NCBI RefSeq assembly: GCF_023091745.1
Contig: NW_026291792.1
Coordinates: 744,001 to 808,000 of the forward strand
Reading direction: 5' to 3'
From: Budorcas taxicolor
Lineage: Eukaryota > Chordata > Mammalia > Artiodactyla > Bovidae
DNA: 64,000 nt
In this document: positions 34,326-46,948 of the stretch, piece by piece
How the letters are laid out: every line of letters begins with the position of its first letter
Numbering within the stretch: position 1 is the first letter of the stretch
Notes under the pieces: generated by a model
What the model was told of the DNA's origin: nothing
Database searches by the model: none
What the model saw: only the letters and a program-made list of their open reading frames with translations
Program-made: the position numbers and the translations under genes

Positions 34326-37130
34326 AATATCCGGCCTCTGAGCAGAGCTGGAGCTTTGCCGTACTGGAGGCGCACTCGGCTCCGCAAAAGCAGGGATTGC
34401 AGCTGCAAGGGGCTTGGCTCCCCCGACTCTTCCAAGGAGGCTTGCGTCCCCGCGAACTGTGCACGTGTCTTCCAGGCAGGGACGCCCCGCGCTCCTGCAG
34501 GTCTTGGCTCAGGGGCCGCTTCCCCTGAGCTGGGGCTGTGGGCGGAAGCCCAGGCACGCAGGGGCAGACCCCAACCTCCTGCACACGTCTCTGCTGGGGA
34601 GTACAGCACTCGGGAAATGACGTCTGTCAGGCACCTTCTGGGCGTTCACCGAGTCAGCCTCCGGGTGTGTGGGGCTGCAGACCCCAGCCAGGGGCCCTGG
34701 GAGCCTGGTGCTCTACGTGCTGTGCTGAGTCTGGGCGGCCAAGCAACCGCTGGAGGAGCCCTGCAGTTGCCATTCCCTACCCTATGACAGAGCTCTCACT
34801 GCTGGAGCCCTTGGCAGTGTGCAACACACCGGCCCGTAAACCCACTGCAAGGACGCCTGGGGACTATGTGCAAAGGCAAGGCAGGAGTGGAGCTGAGGCC
34901 AGGAAGGCGCCTGTAGCGTCTCCCAGTCTCGCGCAGCCTGCTCCTTCCTGGTCAGGAAGCCTAGACGCGAGGCAAGTCTGGGCCAGGCTCGCCCAGGGCA
35001 GAGCAGCCTCACGCCAGCAACTCTGCCACATCGGGCCTCTGAGCAGAGCTGGAGCTCTGCCGTACTGGAGGCGCACAGGGCTCCGCCCAAGAAGGGATTG
35101 CAGCCACACGCAGCAGGGCTGCCTCCTCTTCCCCCGAGGAGACTAGCTGCCAGTATGCTGTGCACTAGGCTTCCAGGCGGGGGCGCCCCGCTCTTCCTGC
35201 AGGTCTTGGCTCAGGGGCTGCTTCCCCTGAGCTGGGGCTGTGGGCGGGAACCCAGACATGAAGGGGCAGGCCCCAACCACCTGCACACGTCTCTGCTGGG
35301 GAGGAGAGCGCTAGGGAAATGACATCTGTCAGGCAACTTCTGGGTGCCCACGGATTCAGCCTGCGGGTGTGTGGGGCTGCAGACCACAGCCAGGGGACCT
35401 GGGAGCCTTGTGCTCTCCGTGCGGCGCTGAGTCTGGGCGGCCAAGCAACCGCGGGAGGAGCCCTGCACTTGCCCTCCCCTTCCTCTAACAGAGCCCTCAC
35501 TGCTGGAGCGCTTGGCAGGGTGCAAGCCACCGACCCCAAAGCCGTCCCCAAGGACGCCTGGGGCCTGGCTGCAAAGGCAAGGCAGGAGCGGAGCTGAGGC
35601 CAGGAAGGCGCCAGTGGCCTCTCCCAGCATCGCACAGCCTGCTCCTTCCTGGGCAGGAAGGCTAGCAGCGAGGCAAGCCTGGCCAAGTCTCGCCCAGGGC
35701 AGAGCAGCCTCGCGCAAGGGACTTGATTAGATCCGGCCTCTGAGCAGAGCTGGAGCTCTGCCGTACTGGAGGCGCACTCGGCTCCACAAAAGCAGGGATT
35801 GCAGCTGCAAGCGGCTTGGCTCCCCCAACACTTCCAAGGAGGCTTGCTTCCCCGCGAAATGTGCACGTGGCTTCCAGGCAGTGACGCCCGGCGCCTCCTG
35901 CAGGTCTTGGCTCAGGGGGCGCTTCCCCTGAGCTGGGTCTGTGGGCAGGAGCCCAGACACGCAGGGGCAGGCCCCAACCTCCTGCACACGTCTCTGCTGG
36001 GGAGGAGAGCACTCGGGAAACGACGTCTGTCAGGCACCTTCTGGGCGCTCACGGAGTCAGCCTCCGGGTGTGTGGGGCTGCAGACCACAGCCAGGGGCCC
36101 TGGGAGCCTGGTGCTCTCCGTGCTGTGCTGAGTCTGGGCGGCCAAGCAACCGCTGGAGGAGCCCTGCAGTTGCCATTCCCTTCCCTATGACAGAGCTCTT
36201 ACTGCTGGAGCCCTTGGCAGTGTGCAACACACCGGCCCCTAAACCCACTGCAAGGACGCCTGGGGATTATGTGCAAAGGCGAGGCAGGAGTGGAGATGAG
36301 GCCAGGAAGGCGCCTGTAGCGTCTCCCAGTCTCGCGCAGCCTGCTCCTTCCTGGTCAGGAAGCCTAGACGCGAGGCAAGTCTGGGCCAGGCTCGCCAAGG
36401 GCAGAGCAGCCTCACGCCAGCAACTCTGCCACATCGGGCCTCTGAGCAGAGCTGGAGCTCTGCCGTACTGGAGGCGCCCTGGGCTCCGCCCAAGACGGGA
36501 TTGCAGCCACACGCAGCTGGGCTGCCTCCTCTTCCCCCGAGGAGGCTCGCTGCCAGCATGCTGTGCACTAGGCTTCCAGGAGGGGGCGCCCCGCGCTTCC
36601 TGCAGGTCTTGGCTCAGGGGCTGCTTCGCCTGAGCTGGGGCTGTGGGCGGGAGCCCAGACACGCAGGGGCAGGCCCCAACCACCTGCACACGTCTCTGCT
36701 GGGGAGGAGAGCGCTAGGGAAATGACGTCTGTCAGGCAACTTCTGGGTGCCCACCGAGTCAGCCTCCGGGTGTGTGGGGCTGCAGACCACAGCCAGGGGA
36801 CCTGGGAGCCTTGTGCTCTCCGAGGGGCGCTGAGTCTGGGCGGCCAAGCAACCGCTGGAGGAGCCCTGCACTTGCCCTCCCCTTCCTCTAATAGAGCCCT
36901 CACTGCTGGAGCACTTGGCAGGGTGCAAGGCACCGACCCCAAAGCCGTCCCCAGGGACGCCTGGGGCCTGGCTGCAAAGGCAAGGCAGGAGCGGAGCTGA
37001 GGCCAGGAAGTCGCCAGTGGCCTCTCCCAGCATCGCACAGCCTGCTCCTTCCTGGGCAGGAAGGCTAGCAGCGAGGCAAGCCTGGCCAAGTCTCGCCCAG
37101 GGCAGAGCAGCCTCGCAAAAGGAACTTGAC
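34326..37130 (+). repeat. Four-monomer HOR unit 2 (2,805 bp)
   Basis: A' 34326, B'2 35027, A'' 35728, B'1 36430. Nearly identical to unit 1. One visible difference is 'gggtgccc' near 36747, where unit 1 has 'gggttccc'. Confidence 0.92.
36624..36640 (+). other. CENP-B-box-like sequence
   Basis: Same 8-of-9 match in the B'1 of HOR unit 2. Confidence 0.5.
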
Positions 37131-39428
37131 AATATCCGGCCTCTGAGCAGAGCTGGAGCTTTGCCGTACTGGAGGCGCACTCGGCTCCGCAAAAGCAGGG
37201 ATTGCAGCTGCAAGGGGCTTGGCTCCCCCGACTCTTCCAAGGAGGCTTGCGTCCCCGCGAACTGTGCACGTGTCTTCCAGGCAGGGACGCCCCGCGCTCC
37301 TGCAGGTCTTGGCTCAGGGGCCTCTTCCCCTGAGCTGGGGCTGTGGGCGGAAGCCCAGGCACGCAGGGGCAGACCCCAACCTCCTGCACACGTCTCTGCT
37401 GGGGAGTACAGCACTCGGGAAATGACGTCTGTCAGGCACCTTCTGGGCGTTCACCGAGTCAGCCTCCGGGTGTGTGGGGCTGAAGACCCCAGCCAGGGGC
37501 CCTGGGAGCCTGGTGCTCTACGTGCTGTGCTGAGTCTGGGCGGCCAAGCAACCGCTGGAGGAGCCCTGCAGTTGCCATTCCCTACCCTATGACAGAGCTC
37601 TCACTGCTGGAGCCCTTGGCAGTGTGCAACACACCGGCCCGTAAACCCACTGCAAGGACGCCTGGGGACTATGTGCAAAGGCAAGGCAGGAGTGGAGCTG
37701 AGGCCAGGAAGGCGCCTGTAGCGTCTCCCAGTCTCGCGCAGCCTGCTCCTTCCTGGTCAGGAAGCCTAGACGCGAGGCAAGTCTGGGCCAGGCTCGCCCA
37801 GGGCAGAGCAGCCTCACGCCAGCAACTCTGCCACATCGGGCCTCTGAGCAGAGCTGGAGCTCTGCCGTACTGGAGGCGCACAGGGCTCCGCCCAAGAAGG
37901 GATTGCAGCCACACGCAGCAGGGCTGCCTCCTCTTCCCCCGAGGAGACTAGCTGCCAGTATGCTGTGCACTAGGCTTCCAGGCGGGGGCGCCCCGCTCTT
38001 CCTGCAGGTCTTGGCTCAGGGGCTGCTTCCCCTGAGCTGGGGCTGTGGGCGGGAACCCAGACATGAAGGGGCAGGCCCCAACCACCTGCACACGTCTCTG
38101 CTGGGGAGGAGAGCGCTAGGGAAATGACATCTGTCAGGCAACTTCTGGGTGCCCACGGATTCAGCCTGCGGGTGTGTGGGGCTGCAGACCACAGCCAGGG
38201 GACCTGGGAGCCTTGTGCTCTCCGTGCGGCGCTGAGTCTGGGCGGCCAAGCAACCGCGGGAGGAGCCCTGCACTTGCCCTCCCCTTCCTCTAACAGAGCC
38301 CTCACTGCTGGAGCGCTTGGCAGGGTGCAAGCCACCGACCCCAAAGCCGTCCCCAAGGACGCCTGGGGCCTGGCTGCAAAGGCAAGGCAGGAGCGGAGCT
38401 GAGGCCAGGAAGGCGCCAGTGGCCTCTCCCAGCATCGCACAGCCTGCTCCTTCCTGGGCAGGAAGGCTAGCAGCGAGGCAAGCCTGGCCAAGTCTCGCCC
38501 AGGGCAGAGCAGCCTCGCGCAAGGGACTTGATTAGATCCGGCCTCTGAGCAGAGCTGGAGCTCTGCCGTACTGGAGGCGCACTCGGCTCCACAAAAGCAG
38601 GGATTGCAGCTGCAAGCGGCTTGGCTCCCCCAACACTTCCAAGGAGGCTTGCTTCCCCGCGAAATGTGCACGTGGCTTCCAGGCAGTGACGCCCGGCGCC
38701 TCCTGCAGGTCTTGGCTCAGGGGGCGCTTCCCCTGAGCTGGGTCTGTGGGCAGGAGCCCAGACACGCAGGGGCAGGCCCCAACCTCCTGCACACGTCTCT
38801 GCTGGGGAGGAGAGCACTCGGGAAACGACGTCTGTCAGGCACCTTCTGGGCGCTCACGGAGTCAGCCTCCGGGTGTGTGGGGCTGCAGACCACAGCCAGG
38901 GGCCCTGGGAGCCTGGTGCTCTCCGTGCTGTGCTGAGTCTGGGCGGCCAAGCAACCGCTGGAGGAGCCCTGCAGTTGCCATTCCCTTCCCTATGACAGAG
39001 CTCTTACTGCTGGAGCCCTTGGCAGTGTGCAACACACCGGCCCCTAAACCCACTGCAAGGACGCCTGGGGATTATGTGCAAAGGCGAGGCAGGAGTGGAG
39101 ATGAGGCCAGGAAGGCGCCTGTAGCGTCTCCCAGTCTCGCGCAGCCTGCTCCTTCCTGGTCAGGAAGCCTAGACGCGAGGCAAGTCTGGGCCAGGCTCGC
39201 CAAGGGCAGAGCAGCCTCACGCCAGCAACTCTGCCACATCGGGCCTCTGAGCAGAGCTGGAGCTCTGCCGTACTGGAGGCGCCCTGGGCTCCGCCCAAGA
39301 CGGGATTGCAGCCACACGCAGCTGGGCTGCCTCCTCTTCCCCCGAGGAGGCTCGCTGCCAGCATGCTGTGCACTAGGCTTCCAGGAGGGGGCGCCCCGCG
39401 CTTCCTGCAGGTCTTGGCTCAGGGGCTG

Positions 39429-39445
39429 CTTCGCCTGAGCTGGGG
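39429..39445 (+). other. CENP-B-box-like sequence
   Basis: Same match in the B'1/B'2 fusion monomer of unit 3; the B'1 part contains it. Confidence 0.5.
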
Positions 39446-40831
39446 CTGTGGGCGGGAGCCCAGACACGCAGGGGCAGGCCCCAACCACCTGCACACGTCT
39501 CTGCTGGGGAGGAGAGCGCTAGGGAAATGACGTCTGTCAGGCAACTTCTGGGTGCCCACCGAGTCAGCCTCCGGGTGTGTGGGGCTGCAGACCACAGCCA
39601 GGGGACCTGGGAGCCTTGTGCTCTCCGAGGGGCGCTGAGTCTGGGCGGCCAAGCAACCGCTGGAGGAGCCCTGCACTTGCCCTCCCCTTCCTCTAATAGA
39701 GCCCTCACTGCTGGAGCACTTGGCAGGGTGCAAGGCACCGACCCCAAAGCCGTCCCCAGGGACGCCTGGGGCCTGGCTGCAAAGGCAAGGCAGGAGCGGA
39801 GCTGAGGCCAGGAAGTCGCCAGTGGCCTCTCCCAGCATCGCACAGCCTGCTCCTTCCTGGGCAGGAAGGCTAGCAGCGAGGCAAGCCTGGCCAAGTCTCG
39901 CCCAGGGCAGAGCAGCCTCGCGCAAGGGACTTGATTAGATCCGGCCTCTGAGCAGAGCTGGAGCTCTGCCGTACTGGAGGCGCACTCGGCTCCACAAAAG
40001 CAGGGATTGCAGCTGCAAGCGGCTTGGCTCCCCCAACACTTCCAAGGAGGCTTGCTTCCCCGCGAAATGTGCACGTGGCTTCCAGGCAGTGACGCCCGGC
40101 GCCTCCTGCAGGTCTTGGCTCAGGGGGCGCTTCCCCTGAGCTGGGTCTGTGGGCAGGAGCCCAGACACGCAGGGGCAGGCCCCAACCTCCTGCACACGTC
40201 TCTGCTGGGGAGGAGAGCACTCGGGAAACGACGTCTGTCAGGCACCTTCTGGGCGCTCACGGAGTCAGCCTCCGGGTGTGTGGGGCTGCAGACCACAGCC
40301 AGGGGCCCTGGGAGCCTGGTGCTCTCCGTGCTGTGCTGAGTCTGGGCGGCCAAGCAACCGCTGGAGGAGCCCTGCAGTTGCCATTCCCTTCCCTATGACA
40401 GAGCTCTTACTGCTGGAGCCCTTGGCAGTGTGCAACACACCGGCCCCTAAACCCACTGCAAGGACGCCTGGGGATTATGTGCAAAGGCGAGGCAGGAGTG
40501 GAGATGAGGCCAGGAAGGCGCCTGTAGCGTCTCCCAGTCTCGCGCAGCCTGCTCCTTCCTGGTCAGGAAGCCTAGACGCGAGGCAAGTCTGGGCCAGGCT
40601 CGCCAAGGGCAGAGCAGCCTCACGCCAGCAACTCTGCCACATCGGGCCTCTGAGCAGAGCTGGAGCTCTGCCGTACTGGAGGCGCCCTGGGCTCCGCCCA
40701 AGACGGGATTGCAGCCACACGCAGCTGGGCTGCCTCCTCTTCCCCCGAGGAGGCTCGCTGCCAGCATGCTGTGCACTAGGCTTCCAGGAGGGGGCGCCCC
40801 GCGCTTCCTGCAGGTCTTGGCTCAGGGGCTG

Positions 40832-40848
40832 CTTCGCCTGAGCTGGGG
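40832..40848 (+). other. CENP-B-box-like sequence
   Basis: Same match in the second B'1 of unit 3, only 1,403 bases after the preceding one. Confidence 0.5.
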
Positions 40849-41338
40849 CTGTGGGCGGGAGCCCAGACACGCAGGGGCAGGCCCCAACCACCTGCACACG
40901 TCTCTGCTGGGGAGGAGAGCGCTAGGGAAATGACGTCTGTCAGGCAACTTCTGGGTGCCCACCGAGTCAGCCTCCGGGTGTGTGGGGCTGCAGACCACAG
41001 CCAGGGGACCTGGGAGCCTTGTGCTCTCCGAGGGGCGCTGAGTCTGGGCGGCCAAGCAACCGCTGGAGGAGCCCTGCACTTGCCCTCCCCTTCCTCTAAT
41101 AGAGCCCTCACTGCTGGAGCACTTGGCAGGGTGCAAGGCACCGACCCCAAAGCCGTCCCCAGGGACGCCTGGGGCCTGGCTGCAAAGGCAAGGCAGGAGC
41201 GGAGCTGAGGCCAGGAAGTCGCCAGTGGCCTCTCCCAGCATCGCACAGCCTGCTCCTTCCTGGGCAGGAAGGCTAGCAGCGAGGCAAGCCTGGCCAAGTC
41301 TCGCCCAGGGCAGAGCAGCCTCGCAAAAGGAACTTGAC

Positions 41339-44143
41339 AATATCCGGCCTCTGAGCAGAGCTGGAGCTTTGCCGTACTGGAGGCGCACTCGGCTCCGCAA
41401 AAGCAGGGATTGCAGCTGCAAGGGGCTTGGCTCCCCCGACTCTTCCAAGGAGGCTTGCGTCCCCGCGAACTGTGCACGTGTCTTCCAGGCAGGGACGCCC
41501 CGCGCTCCTGCAGGTCTTGGCTCAGGGGCCGCTTCCCCTGAGCTGGGGCTGTGGGCGGAAGCCCAGGCACGCAGGGGCAGACCCCAACCTCCTGCACACG
41601 TCTCTGCTGGGGAGTACAGCACTCGGGAAATGACGTCTGTCAGGCACCTTCTGGGCGTTCACCGAGTCAGCCTCCGGGTGTGTGGGGCTGCAGACCCCAG
41701 CCAGGGGCCCTGGGAGCCTGGTGCTCTACGTGCTGTGCTGAGTCTGGGCGGCCAAGCAACCGCTGGAGGAGCCCTGCAGTTGCCATTCCCTACCCTATGA
41801 CAGAGCTCTCACTGCTGGAGCCCTTGGCAGTGTGCAACACACCGGCCCGTAAACCCACTGCAAGGACGCCTGGGGACTATGTGCAAAGGCAAGGCAGGAG
41901 TGGAGCTGAGGCCAGGAAGGCGCCTGTAGCGTCTCCCAGTCTCGCGCAGCCTGCTCCTTCCTGGTCAGGAAGCCTAGACGCGAGGCAAGTCTGGGCCAGG
42001 CTCGCCCAGGGCAGAGCAGCCTCACGCCAGCAACTCTGCCACATCGGGCCTCTGAGCAGAGCTGGAGCTCTGCCGTACTGGAGGCGCACAGGGCTCCGCC
42101 CAAGAAGGGATTGCAGCCACACGCAGCAGGGCTGCCTCCTCTTCCCCCGAGGAGACTAGCTGCCAGTATGCTGTGCACTAGGCTTCCAGGCGGGGGCGCC
42201 CCGCTCTTCCTGCAGGTCTTGGCTCAGGGGCTGCTTCCCCTGAGCTGGGGCTGTGGGCGGGAACCCAGACATGAAGGGGCAGGCCCCAACCACCTGCACA
42301 CGTCTCTGCTGGGGAGGAGAGCGCTAGGGAAATGACATCTGTCAGGCAACTTCTGGGTGCCCACGGATTCAGCCTGCGGGTGTGTGGGGCTGCAGACCAC
42401 AGCCAGGGGACCTGGGAGCCTTGTGCTCTCCGTGCGGCGCTGAGTCTGGGCGGCCAAGCAACCGCGGGAGGAGCCCTGCACTTGCCCTCCCCTTCCTCTA
42501 ACAGAGCCCTCACTGCTGGAGCGCTTGGCAGGGTGCAAGCCACCGACCCCAAAGCCGTCCCCAAGGACGCCTGGGGCCTGGCTGCAAAGGCAAGGCAGGA
42601 GCGGAGCTGAGGCCAGGAAGGCGCCAGTGGCCTCTCCCAGCATCGCACAGCCTGCTCCTTCCTGGGCAGGAAGGCTAGCAGCGAGGCAAGCCTGGCCAAG
42701 TCTCGCCCAGGGCAGAGCAGCCTCGCGCAAGGGACTTGATTAGATCCGGCCTCTGAGCAGAGCTGGAGCTCTGCCGTACTGGAGGCGCACACGGCTCCAC
42801 AAAAGCAGGGATTGCAGCTGCAAGCGGCTTGGCTCCCCCAACACTTCCAAGGAGGCTTGCTTCCCCGCGAAATGTGCACGTGGCTTCCAGGCAGTGACGC
42901 CCGGCGCCTCCTGCAGGTCTTGGCTCAGGGGGCGCTTCCCCTGAGCTGGGTCTGTGGGCAGGAGCCCAGACACGCAGGGGCAGGCCCCAACCTCCTGCAC
43001 ACGTCTCTGCTGGGGAGGAGAGCACTCGGGAAACGACGTCTGTCAGGCACCTTCTGGGCGCTCACGGAGTCAGCCTCCGGGTGTGTGGGGCTGCAGACCA
43101 CAGCCAGGGGCCCTGGGAGCCTGGTGCTCTCCGTGCTGTGCTGAGTCTGGGCGGCCAAGCAACCGCTGGAGGAGCCCTGCAGTTGCCATTCCCTTCCCTA
43201 TGACAGAGCTCTTACTGCTGGAGCCCTTGGCAGTGTGCAACACACCGGCCCCTAAACCCACTGCAAGGACGCCTGGGGATTATGTGCAAAGGCGAGGCAG
43301 GAGTGGAGATGAGGCCAGGAAGGCGCCTGTAGCGTCTCCCAGTCTCGCGCAGCCTGCTCCTTCCTGGTCAGGAAGCCTAGACGCGAGGCAAGTCTGGGCC
43401 AGGCTCGCCAAGGGCAGAGCAGCCTCACGCCAGCAACTCTGCCACATCGGGCCTCTGAGCAGAGCTGGAGCTCTGCCGTACTGGAGGCGCCCTGGGCTCC
43501 GCCCAAGACGGGATTGCAGCCACACGCAGCTGGGCTGCCTCCTCTTCCCCCGAGGAGGCTCGCTGCCAGCATGCTGTGCACTAGGCTTCCAGGAGGGGGC
43601 GCCCCGCGCTTCCTGCAGGTCTTGGCTCAGGGGCTGCTTCGCCTGAGCTGGGGCTGTGGGCGGGAGCCCAGACACGCAGGGGCAGGCCCCAACCACCTGC
43701 ACACGTCTCTGCTGGGGAGGAGAGCGCTAGGGAAATGACGTCTGTCAGGCAACTTCTGGGTGCCCACCGAGTCAGCCTCCGGGTGTGTGGGGCTGCAGAC
43801 CACAGCCAGGGGACCTGGGAGCCTTGTGCTCTCCGAGGGGCGCTGAGTCTGGGCGGCCAAGCAACCGCTGGAGGAGCCCTGCACTTGCCCTCCCCTTCCT
43901 CTAATAGAGCCCTCACTGCTGGAGCACTTGGCAGGGTGCAAGGCACCGACCCCAAAGCCGTCCCCAGGGACGCCTGGGGCCTGGCTGCAAAGGCAAGGCA
44001 GGAGCGGAGCTGAGGCCAGGAAGTCGCCAGTGGCCTCTCCCAGCATCGCACAGCCTGCTCCTTCCTGGGCAGGAAGGCTAGCAGCGAGGCAAGCCTGGCC
44101 AAGTCTCGCCCAGGGCAGAGCAGCCTCGCAAAAGGAACTTGAC
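41339..44143 (+). repeat. Four-monomer HOR unit 4 (2,805 bp)
   Basis: A' 41339, B'2 42040, A'' 42741, B'1 43443. Standard order and length. One private change is 'gcgcacacggctcc' near 42791. Confidence 0.92.
43637..43653 (+). other. CENP-B-box-like sequence
   Basis: Same match in the B'1 of HOR unit 4. Confidence 0.5.
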
Positions 44144-46948
44144 AATATCCGGCCTCTGAGCAGAGCTGGAGCTTTGCCGTACTGGAGGCGCACTCGGCTC
44201 CGCAAAAGCAGGGATTGCAGCTGCAAGGGGCTTGGCTCCCCCGACTCTTCCAAGGAGGCTTGCGTCCCCGCGAACTGTGCACGTGTCTTCCAGGCAGGGA
44301 CGCCCCGCGCTCCTGCAGGTCTTGGCTCAGGGGCCTCTTCCCCTGAGCTGGGGCTGTGGGCGGAAGCCCAGGCACGCAGGGGCAGACCCCAACCTCCTGC
44401 ACACGTCTCTGCTGGGGAGTACAGCACTCGGGAAATGACGTCTGTCAGGCACCTTCTGGGCGTTCACCGAGTCAGCCTCCGGGTGTGTGGGGCTGAAGAC
44501 CCCAGCCAGGGGCCCTGGGAGCCTGGTGCTCTACGTGCTGTGCTGAGTCTGGGCGGCCAAGCAACCGCTGGAGGAGCCCTGCAGTTGCCATTCCCTACCC
44601 TATGACAGAGCTCTCACTGCTGGAGCCCTTGGCAGTGTGCAACACACCGGCCCGTAAACCCACTGCAAGGACGCCTGGGGACTATGTGCAAAGGCAAGGC
44701 AGGAGTGGAGCTGAGGCCAGGAAGGCGCCTGTAGCGTCTCCCAGTCTCGCGCAGCCTGCTCCTTCCTGGTCAGGAAGCCTAGACGCGAGGCAAGTCTGGG
44801 CCAGGCTCGCCCAGGGCAGAGCAGCCTCACGCCAGCAACTCTGCCACATCGGGCCTCTGAGCAGAGCTGGAGCTCTGCCGTACTGGAGGCGCACAGGGCT
44901 CCGCCCAAGAAGGGATTGCAGCCACACGCAGCAGGGCTGCCTCCTCTTCCCCCGAGGAGACTAGCTGCCAGTATGCTGTGCACTAGGCTTCCAGGCGGGG
45001 GCGCCCCGCTCTTCCTGCAGGTCTTGGCTCAGGGGCTGCTTCCCCTGAGCTGGGGCTGTGGGCGGGAACCCAGACATGAAGGGGCAGGCCCCAACCACCT
45101 GCACACGTCTCTGCTGGGGAGGAGAGCGCTAGGGAAATGACATCTGTCAGGCAACTTCTGGGTGCCCACGGATTCAGCCTGCGGGTGTGTGGGGCTGCAG
45201 ACCACAGCCAGGGGACCTGGGAGCCTTGTGCTCTCCGTGCGGCGCTGAGTCTGGGCGGCCAAGCAACCGCGGGAGGAGCCCTGCACTTGCCCTCCCCTTC
45301 CTCTAACAGAGCCCTCACTGCTGGAGCGCTTGGCAGGGTGCAAGCCACCGACCCCAAAGCCGTCCCCAAGGACGCCTGGGGCCTGGCTGCAAAGGCAAGG
45401 CAGGAGCGGAGCTGAGGCCAGGAAGGCGCCAGTGGCCTCTCCCAGCATCGCACAGCCTGCTCCTTCCTGGGCAGGAAGGCTAGCAGCGAGGCAAGCCTGG
45501 CCAAGTCTCGCCCAGGGCAGAGCAGCCTCGCGCAAGGGACTTGATTAGATCCGGCCTCTGAGCAGAGCTGGAGCTCTGCCGTACTGGAGGCGCACTCGGC
45601 TCCACAAAAGCAGGGATTGCAGCTGCAAGCGGCTTGGCTCCCCCAACACTTCCAAGGAGGCTTGCTTCCCCGCGAAATGTGCACGTGGCTTCCAGGCAGT
45701 GACGCCCGGCGCCTCCTGCAGGTCTTGGCTCAGGGGGCGCTTCCCCTGAGCTGGGTCTGTGGGCAGGAGCCCAGACACGCAGGGGCAGGCCCCAACCTCC
45801 TGCACACGTCTCTGCTGGGGAGGAGAGCACTCGGGAAACGACGTCTGTCAGGCACCTTCTGGGCGCTCACGGAGTCAGCCTCCGGGTGTGTGGGGCTGCA
45901 GACCACAGCCAGGGGCCCTGGGAGCCTGGTGCTCTCCGTGCTGTGCTGAGTCTGGGCGGCCAAGCAACCGCTGGAGGAGCCCTGCAGTTGCCATTCCCTT
46001 CCCTATGACAGAGCTCTTACTGCTGGAGCCCTTGGCAGTGTGCAACACACCGGCCCCTAAACCCACTGCAAGGACGCCTGGGGATTATGTGCAAAGGCGA
46101 GGCAGGAGTGGAGATGAGGCCAGGAAGGCGCCTGTAGCGTCTCCCAGTCTCGCGCAGCCTGCTCCTTCCTGGTCAGGAAGCCTAGACGCGAGGCAAGTCT
46201 GGGCCAGGCTCGCCAAGGGCAGAGCAGCCTCACGCCAGCAACTCTGCCACATCGGGCCTCTGAGCAGAGCTGGAGCTCTGCCGTACTGGAGGCGCCCTGG
46301 GCTCCGCCCAAGACGGGATTGCAGCCACACGCAGCTGGGCTGCCTCCTCTTCCCCCGAGGAGGCTCGCTGCCAGCATGCTGTGCACTAGGCTTCCAGGAG
46401 GGGGCGCCCCGCGCTTCCTGCAGGTCTTGGCTCAGGGGCTGCTTCGCCTGAGCTGGGGCTGTGGGCGGGAGCCCAGACACGCAGGGGCAGGCCCCAACCA
46501 CCTGCACACGTCTCTGCTGGGGAGGAGAGCGCTAGGGAAATGACGTCTGTCAGGCAACTTCTGGGTGCCCACCGAGTCAGCCTCCGGGTGTGTGGGGCTG
46601 CAGACCACAGCCAGGGGACCTGGGAGCCTTGTGCTCTCCGAGGGGCGCTGAGTCTGGGCGGCCAAGCAACCGCTGGAGGAGCCCTGCACTTGCCCTCCCC
46701 TTCCTCTAATAGAGCCCTCACTGCTGGAGCACTTGGCAGGGTGCAAGGCACCGACCCCAAAGCCGTCCCCAGGGACGCCTGGGGCCTGGCTGCAAAGGCA
46801 AGGCAGGAGCGGAGCTGAGGCCAGGAAGTCGCCAGTGGCCTCTCCCAGCATCGCACAGCCTGCTCCTTCCTGGGCAGGAAGGCTAGCAGCGAGGCAAGCC
46901 TGGCCAAGTCTCGCCCAGGGCAGAGCAGCCTCGCAAAAGGAACTTGAC
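44144..46948 (+). repeat. Four-monomer HOR unit 5 (2,805 bp)
   Basis: A' 44144, B'2 44845, A'' 45546, B'1 46248. Its A' shares two substitutions with the A' at 37131, exactly 7,013 bases upstream. Confidence 0.92.
46442..46458 (+). other. CENP-B-box-like sequence
   Basis: Same match in the B'1 of HOR unit 5. Confidence 0.5.

Larger units (their letters stand above)
37131..41338 (+). repeat. Six-monomer HOR variant, unit 3 (4,208 bp)
   Basis: A' 37131, B'2 37832, A'' 38533, B'1 39235, then a second A'' 39936 and B'1 40638. The monomer at 39235-39935 is a B'1 head with a B'2 tail, switching between 39817 and 39921. It looks like two HOR units fused with loss of an A'-B'2 pair. Two substitutions in its A' (T at 37323, A at 37483) recur at 44336 and 44496. 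Confidence 0.88.
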
